From: Variovorax paradoxus | Lineage (GTDB): Bacteria > Pseudomonadota > Gammaproteobacteria > Burkholderiales > Burkholderiaceae_C | Assembly (NCBI RefSeq): GCF_030811855.1 | Contig: NZ_JAUSRN010000022.1 | Location: 1-64,000, forward strand | Length of the DNA: 64,000 bases | Reading direction: 5' to 3' | Part shown: positions 1-10,282 of the stretch, in pieces | Layout of the letters: the number at the start of each line of letters is the position of its first letter | How positions within the stretch are numbered: position 1 is the first letter of the stretch | Made by a program: the position numbers and the translations under genes | Notes under the pieces: model-generated | What the model saw: only the letters and a program-made list of their open reading frames with translations | What the model was told of the DNA's origin: nothing | The model's database searches: none

Positions 1-245
1 CCCGCCGACGGGGTACCTTTCTCCGCGAATGTCCCCCGGCCTGCGGCCTCCTCCTTTATTTCGCTGCGCAAGGCACCCCATCGACGGGATCGTTGCTCGG
101 GGCGGTGGTTGATCGAGCGGAACAAGCGCAGCGCTTGGTGTGCACAGGGCGTCGGGTGCTCCCCGCAGCGAAATAAAGGAGGAGCCGAAGGCGGGGGACA
201 TTCGCGGAGGGGAGTACCCGGCGGCCTTTGCACGCGCCCTGAACA
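1..245. repeat. Inverted-repeat element, copy 1 (window edge)
   Basis: This stretch matches 12896-13140 without an indel at a constant offset of 12895, with only a few substitutions. Each copy is an imperfect palindrome: the left arm (about 21-68) and the right arm (about 164-209) are near-perfect reverse complements containing CTCCTTTATTTCGCTGCG and its complement, around a loop of about 95 bp. A weaker match extends outwards (GGTACC against GTACCC). Short reading frames inside it are by-products of the repeat. The form suggests a MITE-like or long REP-like element, but no transposase or target duplication is visible. The left boundary may lie outside the window. Positions 246-306 hold nothing recognisable beyond the end of the next gene. 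Confidence 0.85.
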
Positions 246-306
246 GGAGCGCCCCGAACAGCGCCCGTCAAAGACTGCGTGACGAACAGAAGAACAAGGC
301 GTCATC

Positions 307-1287
307 TCAGGCAACAGCAGCCTTCAGGTCGCGAAAGAACATTTCCTCCTGCTGCGCCTGTTCGCGCAGACGCTCGGCCAGCGCCGCCGGATCGACCGGC
401 TCGCGCCCCTTCACCATGCGCGCTGCCTTGAGCGCAAACGCGCGCCAGCCGTCGCCGATGGCGGTCAGGCGGTCGGACATCTGCAACAGCTGCGGCTTGT
501 CGAGCAACTGCGCCGCTTCTTGCAGGAAACCTGCGTAGATGAAGCGGAAGCCAGCCCCGCCGGTACCGATTTCCTCCTGCATGCGCACCACGTGGCCGAT
601 GAAATCGACGCTGCGTGGGTCGGCCGGCGACAGCTTCTGCATGCGCTTGGCCAGCGTGCGCATGCCGCGCACGCCGACGATGGGAATAGGCGCGAGCATG
701 TTTCGCACCGTCTTGCGAATCGCCTTCGTCACCGATGCTGCATCGACCGTCTTCTGCTCGATTGACTGCGGGTAGTACATGAGCCCCTTGGGCGCGAGCA
801 CGCCCTTGGCGAAGCGCGCACGCGACAGGTCGGCGCTGGCGCAGCGCACCGGCTCTTCGAATACCGGGTCGCTGATCAGGTAGTCGTCGCCGTCCTTGCC
901 GTACACCAGCAGGTTGTGCGCATTGAAGTGGAAGCGCATGTTGGGAGGAAAGTACGGCAGCCAATAAACCGAAGTCTGCAGCCCCACGATCTGCCCATCG
1001 GCCAGCAGCGCGTCGAGACGCTGGGCACCGGCTTCGGGGCTGCGAAAGGTCTCGAAACGGAAGCGCGCAGCCATGGGTGTAAGCAGGCCCTTGATGATGG
1101 CCTTGGGCGGCATGCGGTACGAGATGAGCGGCAGGCCCGACAGTTTGATGAACGGCAGGTAGGCGAACGACAGCGCCGACGAGAGACCGAGCGCCATGCT
1201 CTCTGTCATGGGCGCGCCATGGTGGCGCATCAGGCTCGAGATGACGCCGCTCTCGCAGTGCGCCGCTTGTTGGTGTTCGAAGTTCAC
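307..1287 (-). CDS. BtrH-like N-terminal domain protein (acyltransferase of a DAR-type cluster)
   Basis: The 326-residue protein resembles the butirosin H N-terminal (papain-like) family. A Cys sits near the start in HQQAAHCESGVISSLMRHHG (Cys11), and a His lies in RFHFNAHNLLVYG, a Cys/His pair consistent with acyl transfer from a carrier protein. The second half is helical and resembles the domain that normally follows (DUF4872). BtrH itself moves an acyl chain from an acyl carrier protein to an amine. The GTG start at 1287 is chosen because it gives a GTGA overlap with the stop of the upstream gene; longer in-frame starts would run far into that gene. It is the last gene of a four-gene operon with darA/darB-like genes, and I infer that it releases or transfers the lipid product. 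No signal peptide is seen. Confidence 0.75.
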   Translation of the reverse strand: MNFEHQQAAHCESGVISSLMRHHGAPMTESMALGLSSALSFAYLPFIKLSGLPLISYRMPPKAIIKGLLTPMAARFRFETFRSPEAGAQRLDALLADGQIVGLQTSVYWLPYFPPNMRFHFNAHNLLVYGKDGDDYLISDPVFEEPVRCASADLSRARFAKGVLAPKGLMYYPQSIEQKTVDAASVTKAIRKTVRNMLAPIPIVGVRGMRTLAKRMQKLSPADPRSVDFIGHVVRMQEEIGTGGAGFRFIYAGFLQEAAQLLDKPQLLQMSDRLTAIGDGWRAFALKAARMVKGREPVDPAALAERLREQAQQEEMFFRDLKAAVA

Positions 1288-1682
1288 GACGGGAGGCTTT
1301 GCAAGGTGGAGACGGGCAGGCCCAGCGCCTCCGAATAGCGCGCCAGATGCTTTTGCGTCAACGCGGCGAAATGCTTCGGCTGCAGGTGGCGCCGCACGCG
1401 CCATTGCCAGAAGCCGCTGGTTTGCGAGAGCAGCGCCACGTCCATGCGGCGCTCGTACATCCAGTATTCGAGCGGCGAGGCGAGCCCCTTGACCACGCGC
1501 TCTTTGGCCGCCTGCGCTTGCTCGACGAGCACGTCGACCGCATGGCTGGTGACGATTTCTTCCGCCTCCCAGCCGCGCGAACGCGTGGTCACGACGCGGC
1601 CCTGCGCGTCGCGCGCGTACATGAGCTTGGCGTGGCCGTCGAGGGTGGCGTTGCCTTCTTGGGGAACGGAGTCAATATCCAT
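1284..1682 (-). CDS. Small conserved-looking protein of the DAR-type operon, function unknown
   Basis: This 132-residue soluble protein is not recognised. It is rich in Arg, Gln and Trp, with a segment reading EYWMYERRMDVALLSQTSGF followed by WQWRVRRH, and has no signal peptide or membrane segment. It starts 2 bp after the ketosynthase stop and overlaps the BtrH-like gene by 4 bp (GTGA), so all are translated from one message. The position suggests a tailoring or scaffold protein of the same lipid pathway, but that is inference from context only. The coding assignment is secure from tight coupling on both sides. Confidence 0.7.
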   Translation of the reverse strand: MDIDSVPQEGNATLDGHAKLMYARDAQGRVVTTRSRGWEAEEIVTSHAVDVLVEQAQAAKERVVKGLASPLEYWMYERRMDVALLSQTSGFWQWRVRRHLQPKHFAALTQKHLARYSEALGLPVSTLQSLPS

Positions 1683-1684
1683 GG

Positions 1685-2821
1685 CTAGACTGCTTCCATA
1701 TAGATGAAGCCGCTCGAGAAGCGGCCGCTTTCGGGCACGAACATCAGCAGCTTGTGACCGGGCTTGATTCGGCCTGAGCGGAACAGCTCGTCGAGCATGA
1801 TGTAGGGCGACGCCGATCCGGTGTTGCCCTTGGTCGCAAGGTTGCTGAACCAGCGCTCGCGCGGAATTGCAAAGCCCATCGCCTCGAGGCAGCGGCTCAC
1901 GGGCTCGAAGAAATAGCTGGAAGACAGGTGCGGCAGGAACCAGTCGACGTCAGACGCCCTCAGGCCACGCTTCTCGACGATGGCCGCCAGCGGCTCGCCC
2001 AGCGTGGCGCGCACGATGTTCTCGTTGAGCAGGCGCACGTCCTGCTTGACGGCGAAGGTGGAGGCGCGCTGCCAGTCCTCCGGCGCGGTGCGGCCCCAGC
2101 CGTCCAGCCCTCCTTCGGCGTTCTTGTCGGCACCCGCATACATGCACACCGGCAGCTCGTGCGCGGCGGAAGACAGGTCGATCCATTCCACGCGCAGCGA
2201 CAGCGGGCCGCGCGGTTCGCGCTCGAGCAGCATGGCGCCGGCGCCATCGGAGAGCATCCAGCGCAGGAAGTCTTTTTCAAAAGCGATCTCGGGCCGTTCC
2301 TCGAGCGCTTCGAGCCGGTGTTCGAGTTCGGCCTCGAACCGGGAGCCGCGCATCACGGCCGAGGCCAGTTCCGAGCCGGTAGCCACCGCACGGCGCGCAT
2401 CGCCCGCGCGAACCGACAGCCACGCATGCTTGAGCGCCGTGGTGCCCGCAAGGCAGATGCCCGCGCAAGCCACCACCTCGAGCCGCGGCCAGCCGAGCTC
2501 GCCGTGCACCATCACCGCGTGGTTCGGCATGAGCTGGTCGGGGAGCGAAGTGCCGGTGACAAGGCAGTCCACGGGTCCGATGTCGTCACCCAGCGCCCGG
2601 ATGGCCGAAGCGGTGAGCTGCGCATTGCTCATGGCAAGCTGGCCGGTGGTCCGGTCGATGGCGTAGTGACGCGACTGGATGCCGTTGCTGCGAAGAATCA
2701 GCCGCCGCGCGCGCGACGCCTTGCCGCCGATACGACCCAGGACGTCTTCGATGTCTTCATTGCTGACCGGGGAAAAGGGCAGAAACGCAGCGGTGCGGGT
2801 CAGGAAGACATCAGTCGTCAT
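1685..2821 (-). CDS. darB: DarB-like 3-oxoacyl-ACP synthase III (ketosynthase)
   Basis: The 378-residue thiolase-fold ketosynthase belongs to the FabH/KAS III group. The expected triad is present: Cys119 in EVVACAGICLAG, His298 in DWFLPHLSSSYF and Asn333 in KGNTGSASPY. The N-terminus (AAFLPFSPVSNEDIEDVLG, then LRSNGIQSRHYA) resembles DarB proteins of dialkylresorcinol and flexirubin clusters, which condense two beta-ketoacyl chains into a cyclohexanedione. The gene begins inside the end of the flavodoxin-like partner (11-bp overlap), the pairing expected for DarA and DarB. The acyl carrier and other chain-building enzymes of a full aryl-polyene cluster are not in view, so primary fatty acid synthesis may supply the chains. 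KAS III identity is certain; the DarB role is likely. Confidence 0.85.
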   Translation of the reverse strand: MTTDVFLTRTAAFLPFSPVSNEDIEDVLGRIGGKASRARRLILRSNGIQSRHYAIDRTTGQLAMSNAQLTASAIRALGDDIGPVDCLVTGTSLPDQLMPNHAVMVHGELGWPRLEVVACAGICLAGTTALKHAWLSVRAGDARRAVATGSELASAVMRGSRFEAELEHRLEALEERPEIAFEKDFLRWMLSDGAGAMLLEREPRGPLSLRVEWIDLSSAAHELPVCMYAGADKNAEGGLDGWGRTAPEDWQRASTFAVKQDVRLLNENIVRATLGEPLAAIVEKRGLRASDVDWFLPHLSSSYFFEPVSRCLEAMGFAIPRERWFSNLATKGNTGSASPYIMLDELFRSGRIKPGHKLLMFVPESGRFSSGFIYMEAV

Positions 2822-3791
2822 AGAGGGGAGAACGGTCCATGGCCGAGCCCGATGGGCGCTCGAAGTGAGCCGTCATTTTAGTCAGCCACCCCTTCAACAA
2901 AGGCCTCAGCAGTGCCTGCAGCGTCAAGCTCACCGGCACGACCGTGACAATCAGCACGAGGAGAAAGAGCACGTAGAGCAGCAGCAGCGGCTTGCGCTGC
3001 CAAGCGCCAGGCCGCCCCGCCGCCATGATCAGCTTGCCCCAGAGGAAAAAGCTGCGGGTGCCGGCTTTTTCGCTGATCAGGAGCCGTGCATCGGCCCGCA
3101 CAGCGCCCAGCCCCGCGAGCAAAGGTTGCGATCCGCGCTCGAGATCTTTGTGCAGCGCCTCGCGCAGTGCACGGCCGAAGCGGCCGGCGCCCTGGATCTG
3201 TTCGGCGTCGAGGCCGGCATCGGGCATGCCCCAGAACCCGCGCTTGCGGCCCCAGATGAGCCAGGCTGGCGTGGTGAAGAAGGTGGCGAGCGTCGGGCCG
3301 GGGTCGGTTAGCACCACGTTGTCGATCAGGCGCGCGCCCACGGCATCGAGCAGGCCCTTGAGCTTCTCGTGGGCGAGCAGCCACATGTTGCGGCACGCGA
3401 TGACCGTGACGACCGGCTTGCCCTCGAGCAGGCGGCTCGCCAGTGGATGCTTCAGAAAGGCAACGATCGGCTGCGAGGGCGCCAGGAACCACACCTGGTA
3501 AGGCAGGACGACAAGGTCGAAGTCTTCGTCGCCGGTGAGCGAAAGCGGCGCCAGCGGCGGCGGCTTCAGGTGGGCCGACTCCGGAAACGCATCGAAGAAG
3601 GTCAGGAACGGCCACGGGAACGGAAACTCCGCCTGCGGGCGCAGCATTTCGACGTGCACCGATATCTGCGGATCGGCCTTGAGCGGCGCAACGAACTGCT
3701 CGGCGACGCTGCCGAGCTGGCCGGTCTGCGAATAGTGAATCACCAGGACACGTTTGGGGCGCGCGGAAGGGCTGGAATTGCTTGAGGTCAC
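2811..3791 (-). CDS. darA: DarA-like flavodoxin-fold protein (dialkylresorcinol biosynthesis)
   Basis: The 326-residue protein opens with a flavodoxin-like FMN phosphate loop, VLVIHYSQTGQLGSVAEQF (about 15-33). FDAFPES follows, then LVVLPYQVWFLAPSQPI (about 93-109), a pattern I recall from DarA proteins. DarA is proposed to aromatise the cyclohexanedione made by DarB, using flavin. Residues about 268-292 form one hydrophobic helix, so the protein is probably anchored to the inner membrane, as suits a lipid substrate. It is the first gene of the minus-strand operon, and its 3' end overlaps the ketosynthase start. Family assignment is confident; the final product, a dialkylresorcinol or related lipid, is inferred. 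Confidence 0.8.
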   Translation of the reverse strand: MTSSNSSPSARPKRVLVIHYSQTGQLGSVAEQFVAPLKADPQISVHVEMLRPQAEFPFPWPFLTFFDAFPESAHLKPPPLAPLSLTGDEDFDLVVLPYQVWFLAPSQPIVAFLKHPLASRLLEGKPVVTVIACRNMWLLAHEKLKGLLDAVGARLIDNVVLTDPGPTLATFFTTPAWLIWGRKRGFWGMPDAGLDAEQIQGAGRFGRALREALHKDLERGSQPLLAGLGAVRADARLLISEKAGTRSFFLWGKLIMAAGRPGAWQRKPLLLLYVLFLLVLIVTVVPVSLTLQALLRPLLKGWLTKMTAHFERPSGSAMDRSPLYDD

Positions 3792-3886
3792 TTGCTAGGG
3801 CTGAGCGGGGGCCGTCGAATGTAAGGCAAACCAGGAGACCCACGCATCTGCCATTCGTCATGGCGTCGCGCCGGCCCCACGGATGG

Positions 3887-3919
3887 AAGAAAAAAGGGCC
3901 GCACCCTTCGGCGCGGCCC
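3887..3919 (-). terminator. Rho-independent terminator of the glp operon
   Basis: The stem GGGCCGC/GCGGCCC (3896-3902 and 3913-3919) is followed, read on the minus strand, by a run of T (3895-3890). It lies 30 bp beyond the glpV stop codon and in front of the DarA-like gene, so it separates the two minus-strand operons. Confidence 0.85.
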
Positions 3920-3948
3920 TGATCTGCTGTTTTGAAAAAAGTGGGCGG

Positions 3949-5679
<1,731 letters not shown>

Positions 5680-5702
5680 GAGTCTGTCTCCTCGGTTGAA
5701 AG

Positions 5703-5736
5703 CTTCCCCGGTTCTTTCGATCGCGGCTCCGGGGAG
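5703..5736 (-). other. Possible intercistronic stem-loop ahead of glpV
   Basis: On the minus strand CTCCCCGG and CCGGGGAAG can pair around a loop of about 17 nt, 24 nt upstream of the glpV start. Binding-protein genes late in transporter operons often have stabilising hairpins upstream or downstream, so this may raise glpV message levels. It is short and unproven. Confidence 0.35.
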
Positions 5737-5776
5737 GCGGAGAGCCGGTCGCGTCTGAAAACGAATTCTTGTGGCG

Positions 5777-6085
5777 CTAGCCCTTGCGCATCACCAGCGC
5801 CAGGAGAAACATCGACAGCACGAAGCTGACCCAGATCGAGGGCTCGGCCTGCAGTCCCAGCCATTCCTGGAACTTGCCGGCCAGGCCGATGAAGACCAGG
5901 TTGAAATAGGCCGCCGAAAGCAGCCCAATGAAAAGCCGATCGCCGCGCGTCGTGGCAATGGGCAGCCAGCCGCGCCGCATCGCGGTGGGCGACTTGAACT
6001 CCCACACTGTCATGCCAACGAGCATGAGCGCGATGCAGGTGAAGAACACGGCCACAGGGGTGGTCCAGACCATCCAATCAAACAT
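5777..6085 (-). CDS. glpU: DUF2160 small membrane protein of the glp transporter (GlpU)
   Basis: This 102-residue protein has three predicted membrane segments (about 8-26, 50-70 and 82-99) and ends in a short basic tail (LVMRKG). It matches the DUF2160 family found in glycerol ABC transporter operons and called GlpU in Rhizobium. Its role is unknown; an accessory of the membrane complex is likely. A good ribosome site (AAGGAG) lies about 9 bp before the ATG. The 129 bp between glpQ and this gene are mostly filled by a G-rich dispersed repeat. Confidence 0.85.
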   Translation of the reverse strand: MFDWMVWTTPVAVFFTCIALMLVGMTVWEFKSPTAMRRGWLPIATTRGDRLFIGLLSAAYFNLVFIGLAGKFQEWLGLQAEPSIWVSFVLSMFLLALVMRKG

Positions 6086-6103
6086 TTCTCAACTCCTTTT
6101 CTT

Positions 6104-6205
6104 GCTCCTTCCCCCTCTGGGGGAAGGTTGGGATGGGGGCAACGGCGCCCGATGGAAACGCCGCTTGCCCCCCCCCCTGCCCTCCCCCGGAAGGGGAGGG
6201 AGAAA
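6104..6205 (-). repeat. G-rich triple-hairpin intergenic repeat, copy A
   Basis: This is one of three copies (with 7997-8106 and 29999-30107) in the same orientation. Read on the minus strand it holds three inverted repeats: CTCCCCTTCCGGGGGAGGG, a longer stem closed by GGGGGCAA/TTGCCCCC, and CCTTCCCCCAGAGGGGGAAGG, and ends in AAGGAGC. In this copy the repeat end lies about 18 bp upstream of the glpU ATG, and a second AAGGAG follows it. Confidence 0.85.
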
Positions 6206-6214
6206 AACCGTTCA

Positions 6215-7027
6215 TCACACCCGCCCCATCGCGAATCCCTTCGCGATGTAATGCCGCACGAACCAGATCACGATCGCGCCCGGCACGATCGTGAGCACAC
6301 CCGCTGCGGCCAGCGTGGCCCAGTCCATGCCCGAGGCGCTCACCGTGCGCGTCATGGTCGCCACGATCGGCTTGGCATTCACGCTGGTCAGCGTGCGGGC
6401 CAGCAGCAGCTCGACCCAGCTGAACATGAAGCAGAAGAACGCCGCCACGCCCACGCCGGCCTTGATAAGCGGCAGGAAGATCCGGACGAAGAACTTCGGA
6501 AAACTGTAGCCGTCGATGTATGCCGTCTCGTCGATCTCGCGCGGAATGCCGCTCATGAAACCTTCCAGGATCCACACCGCCAGTGGCACGTTGAACAAGA
6601 GGTGTGCCAGAGCCACCCCAAGGTGCGTGTCCATCAGGCCCACGGTGCTGTACAGCTGGAAGAACGGCAGCAAAAACACTGCGGGCGGCGTCATGCGGTT
6701 GGTCAAGAGCCAGAAGAACACGTGCTTGTCGCCCAGGAACGAATAGCGCGAAAACGCATAGGCCGCCGGCAGAGCCACGGTGAGCGAGATCACCGTGTTG
6801 ATCGCCACGTAGATCAGGCTGTTGATGTAGCCCGAGTACCACGACTCGTCGGTGAAGATGCGCGCGTAGTTGGCCCAGGTGAGCTCGTGCGGGAAGAACG
6901 AGAAGCTCGAGACGATCTCCTCGTTCGTCTTGAAGCTCATGTTGACCATCCAGTAGATGGGCAACAGCGCAAACAGGATGTACAGCACCAGGAAGATGCT
7001 GCGCTTGCGGAATCGCTTTTCAGACAT
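6215..7027 (-). CDS. glpQ: Glycerol-3-phosphate ABC transporter permease GlpQ
   Basis: The 270-residue inner-membrane permease of the binding-protein-dependent type has about six membrane helices and an EAA-type cytoplasmic loop (DETAYIDGYSFPKFF). The ATG at 7027 (MSEKRFRKRS) is chosen over an in-frame start 45 bp upstream because the basic N-terminus before the first helix fits the family and AAGGGGG stands about 5 bp before it. That ribosome site is part of an intergenic repeat (7031-7090). It pairs with GlpP. Confidence 0.92.
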   Translation of the reverse strand: MSEKRFRKRSIFLVLYILFALLPIYWMVNMSFKTNEEIVSSFSFFPHELTWANYARIFTDESWYSGYINSLIYVAINTVISLTVALPAAYAFSRYSFLGDKHVFFWLLTNRMTPPAVFLLPFFQLYSTVGLMDTHLGVALAHLLFNVPLAVWILEGFMSGIPREIDETAYIDGYSFPKFFVRIFLPLIKAGVGVAAFFCFMFSWVELLLARTLTSVNAKPIVATMTRTVSASGMDWATLAAAGVLTIVPGAIVIWFVRHYIAKGFAMGRV

Positions 7028-7030
7028 GTT

Positions 7031-7090
7031 GACCCCCTTGGCGCTGCGCGCCGTCCCCCCGAGGGGGAGCATCCGCCTTGAGGCGGCTCA
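7031..7090 (-). repeat. Second type of GC hairpin repeat between glpP and glpQ
   Basis: Three short inverted repeats follow one another: CCGCCTTGAGGCGG (7073-7086), CCCCCGAGGGGG (about 7056-7067) and GGCGCTGCGCGCC (7040-7052). They end in CCAAGGGGGTCAAC directly before the glpQ ATG. The arrangement resembles intergenic repeats I recall from Comamonadaceae genomes. It fills almost all of the 72-bp gap and supplies the glpQ ribosome binding site. Confidence 0.6.
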
Positions 7091-7099
7091 GCGACGGAT

Positions 7100-7990
7100 T
7101 CATTGTTCTTTCTCCACTTCTTGCGTGCCGACCCGCTGCATCCAGTTGTAGAGCACGAAGCAGAACAAGAGAATGATCAGAAAGTAGATCAGCGAGAACG
7201 CCGCCGCCGGTCCCAGGTCGAACTGGCCCACGGCCTTTTGCGTGAGGTACTGGCTCAGGAAGGTGGTGGCATTGCCCGGACCACCGCCCGTCAGCACGAA
7301 GGGCTCGGTGTAGATCATGAAGCTATCCATGAAGCGCAGCAGCACCGCAATCATCAGCACACCGCGCATCTTGGGCAGCTGGATGTAGCGGAACACCGCG
7401 AACTTGCTGGCGCCGTCGATGCGCGCCGCCTGGTAGTAGGCGTCAGGTATCGAGCGCAGGCCGGCAAAGCAGAGGAGCGCCACCAGCGGCGTCCAGTGCC
7501 ACACGTCCATCACCAGCACGGTGAGCCAGGCGTCTGTCGCGCTGCCCGTGTAGTTGTAATCGACGCCCAATTTTTGCAGCGCGTGGCCCAGGAGGCCGAT
7601 GTCGGCGCGGCCGTAGATCTGCCAGATGGTGCCGACCACGTTCCATGGAATGAGCAGAGACAGGGCCACCACCACCAGCACCGCGGACGACTTCCAGCCC
7701 TTGGCCGGCATCGACAGCGCCAGGCAGATGCCGAGCGGAATCTCGACCAGCAGAACGGATAGCGAAAAGCCCAGCTGGCGCCAGAGCGCCTGGTGCAGCT
7801 CGTCGTCACGCATCACCGAGGCAAACCATTCGGTGCCGACGAACACGCGCCGGTCTGGCGAGATGATGTCCTGCACCGAGTAGTTGACCACCGTCATCAG
7901 CGGCACGATGGCCGAGAAGGCGACGCAGATCAGCACCGGCAGCACGAGCCACCAGGCCTTCTGGTTGATGGGTTTGTTGGTAGCGTTCAT
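7100..7990 (-). CDS. glpP: Glycerol-3-phosphate ABC transporter permease GlpP
   Basis: The 296-residue six-helix permease has the EAA loop YYQAARIDGASKFAVFRYI. The ATG at 7990 (MNATNKPINQ) is preferred over longer in-frame starts that would overlap glpT; AAGGAG stands 7 bp upstream of it. That ribosome site lies at the end of repeat copy B. GlpP and GlpQ form the membrane channel of the importer. It lies downstream of glpT in the same operon. Confidence 0.92.
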   Translation of the reverse strand: MNATNKPINQKAWWLVLPVLICVAFSAIVPLMTVVNYSVQDIISPDRRVFVGTEWFASVMRDDELHQALWRQLGFSLSVLLVEIPLGICLALSMPAKGWKSSAVLVVVALSLLIPWNVVGTIWQIYGRADIGLLGHALQKLGVDYNYTGSATDAWLTVLVMDVWHWTPLVALLCFAGLRSIPDAYYQAARIDGASKFAVFRYIQLPKMRGVLMIAVLLRFMDSFMIYTEPFVLTGGGPGNATTFLSQYLTQKAVGQFDLGPAAAFSLIYFLIILLFCFVLYNWMQRVGTQEVEKEQ

Positions 7991-7996
7991 GGCTTG

Positions 7997-8106
7997 GCTC
8001 CTTCCCCCGCTGGGGGAAGGTTGGGATGGGGGCGGGCAGAGCGCGCAATGGATGCGCCGCTTGCCCCCACCCCAGCCCTCCGCCGCAAGGGGAGGGAGAA
8101 AGACGA
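7997..8106 (-). repeat. G-rich triple-hairpin intergenic repeat, copy B
   Basis: It has the same layout as the copies at 6104 and 29999, and the three align along their length. It occupies most of the 145-bp gap between glpT and glpP. Its last bases on the minus strand (GGGGGAAGGAGC) contain the only good ribosome site for glpP. Confidence 0.85.
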
Positions 8107-8135
8107 AGGCATCAGGTCCAATTTGGTCGGGGTGT

Positions 8136-9206
8136 TCATGCCACCAGCTCCTCGTCCTTGTAGTAGCAGGTGTGGGTGTCGAGCACTCGCAGCCAAACGG
8201 TGTCGCCCACCGCGGGCGGCTGGTCTTCCGAATGCAGCCGCACCTTGACCACGACGCCATCGATCTGGGCGCTCAGCATGGCGTGCGTGCCGACGTCCTG
8301 CACCTGCTTCACCACGGCGGGCACGGCACCGGCGGCGCCCGCGTTCGAGAGCCGCAGGTATTCGGGCCGGATGCCGATCTTGAGCGCGCCCTGCGGCAGC
8401 TCGCGTGTGGGCACCAGCGGCGTGCCCGCGACCTCGAGCGCGCCATTCGCGTTCTTCGCTGAAAGAAAGTTCATTCCCGGCGAGCCGATGAAGTGGCCGA
8501 CGAAGGTATGCGCGGGGCGCTCGAACAGCGCCTCGGCGCTGCCCACCTGCACGGCCTTGCCGCGCGTCATCACCACCACCTCTTCGGCGAAGGTGAGCGC
8601 CTCGACCTGGTCGTGCGTCACATAGATCAGCGTGAGCTTGAGCTCGCGATGGATCTGCTTGAGCTTGCGGCGCAGCTGCCATTTCAGGTGCGGATCGATC
8701 ACCGTCAGCGGCTCGTCGAACAGCACGGCCGACACATCGCTGCGCACCAGCCCGCGGCCGAGCGAGATCTTCTGCTTGGCATCTGCAGCAAGGCCCGCAG
8801 CGCGCTGATTGAGCTGGCCGCTCATGTCGAGCATTTCAGCGATCTCGCCCACGCGCTTTTTGATCTGGTCTTCGGGCACCTTTCGGTTGCGAAGCGGGAA
8901 CGCGAGGTTCTCGGCCACCGTCATGGTGTCGTAGATCACCGGAAACTGGAACACCTGCGCGATGTTGCGTTCCTGCGGCGTGGCGCGGGTCATGTCGCGG
9001 CCATCGAACGTCACGGTGCCCTGCGAAGGCACCAGGAGGCCCGAGATGATGTTGAGCATGGTCGTCTTGCCACAGCCCGAGGGACCGAGCAAGGCATAGG
9101 CGCCGCCGTCGCGAAAGCTCATCTTGAGCGGCAGCAGCGCATAGTCGCTGTCCTGCGTGGGGTTGGGCCGATAGGCGTGGGCCAGATCGAGATCGATGCG
9201 TGCCAT
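8136..9206 (-). CDS. glpT: Glycerol-3-phosphate ABC transporter ATPase GlpT
   Basis: The 356-residue ABC ATPase of the MalK/UgpC class has Walker A GPSGCGKTT, Q-loop region VFQFPVIYD, Walker B VLFDEP and switch His in YVTHDQ, followed by a C-terminal TOBE-like domain. The signature motif is not LSGGQ: the equivalent stretch reads LAADAKQKISLGRGLVRSD, so the LSGGQ element is lost in this subunit. GlpS keeps a canonical LSGGQQQ, so the pair is an asymmetric heterodimer. The ATG at 9206, 2 bp after glpS with AAAGGAA upstream, is preferred to one at 9227 inside glpS. Confidence 0.9.
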   Translation of the reverse strand: MARIDLDLAHAYRPNPTQDSDYALLPLKMSFRDGGAYALLGPSGCGKTTMLNIISGLLVPSQGTVTFDGRDMTRATPQERNIAQVFQFPVIYDTMTVAENLAFPLRNRKVPEDQIKKRVGEIAEMLDMSGQLNQRAAGLAADAKQKISLGRGLVRSDVSAVLFDEPLTVIDPHLKWQLRRKLKQIHRELKLTLIYVTHDQVEALTFAEEVVVMTRGKAVQVGSAEALFERPAHTFVGHFIGSPGMNFLSAKNANGALEVAGTPLVPTRELPQGALKIGIRPEYLRLSNAGAAGAVPAVVKQVQDVGTHAMLSAQIDGVVVKVRLHSEDQPPAVGDTVWLRVLDTHTCYYKDEELVA

Positions 9207-9208
9207 AG

Positions 9209-10281
<1,073 letters not shown>

Positions 10282-10282
<1 letters not shown>

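Noticed and set aside
56..538. Short open frames inside the inverted-repeat element (also at 12770-13212)
   Set aside because: Both copies give near-identical peptides only because the DNA is repeated; the frames cross the hairpin arms and have no ribosome sites of note.
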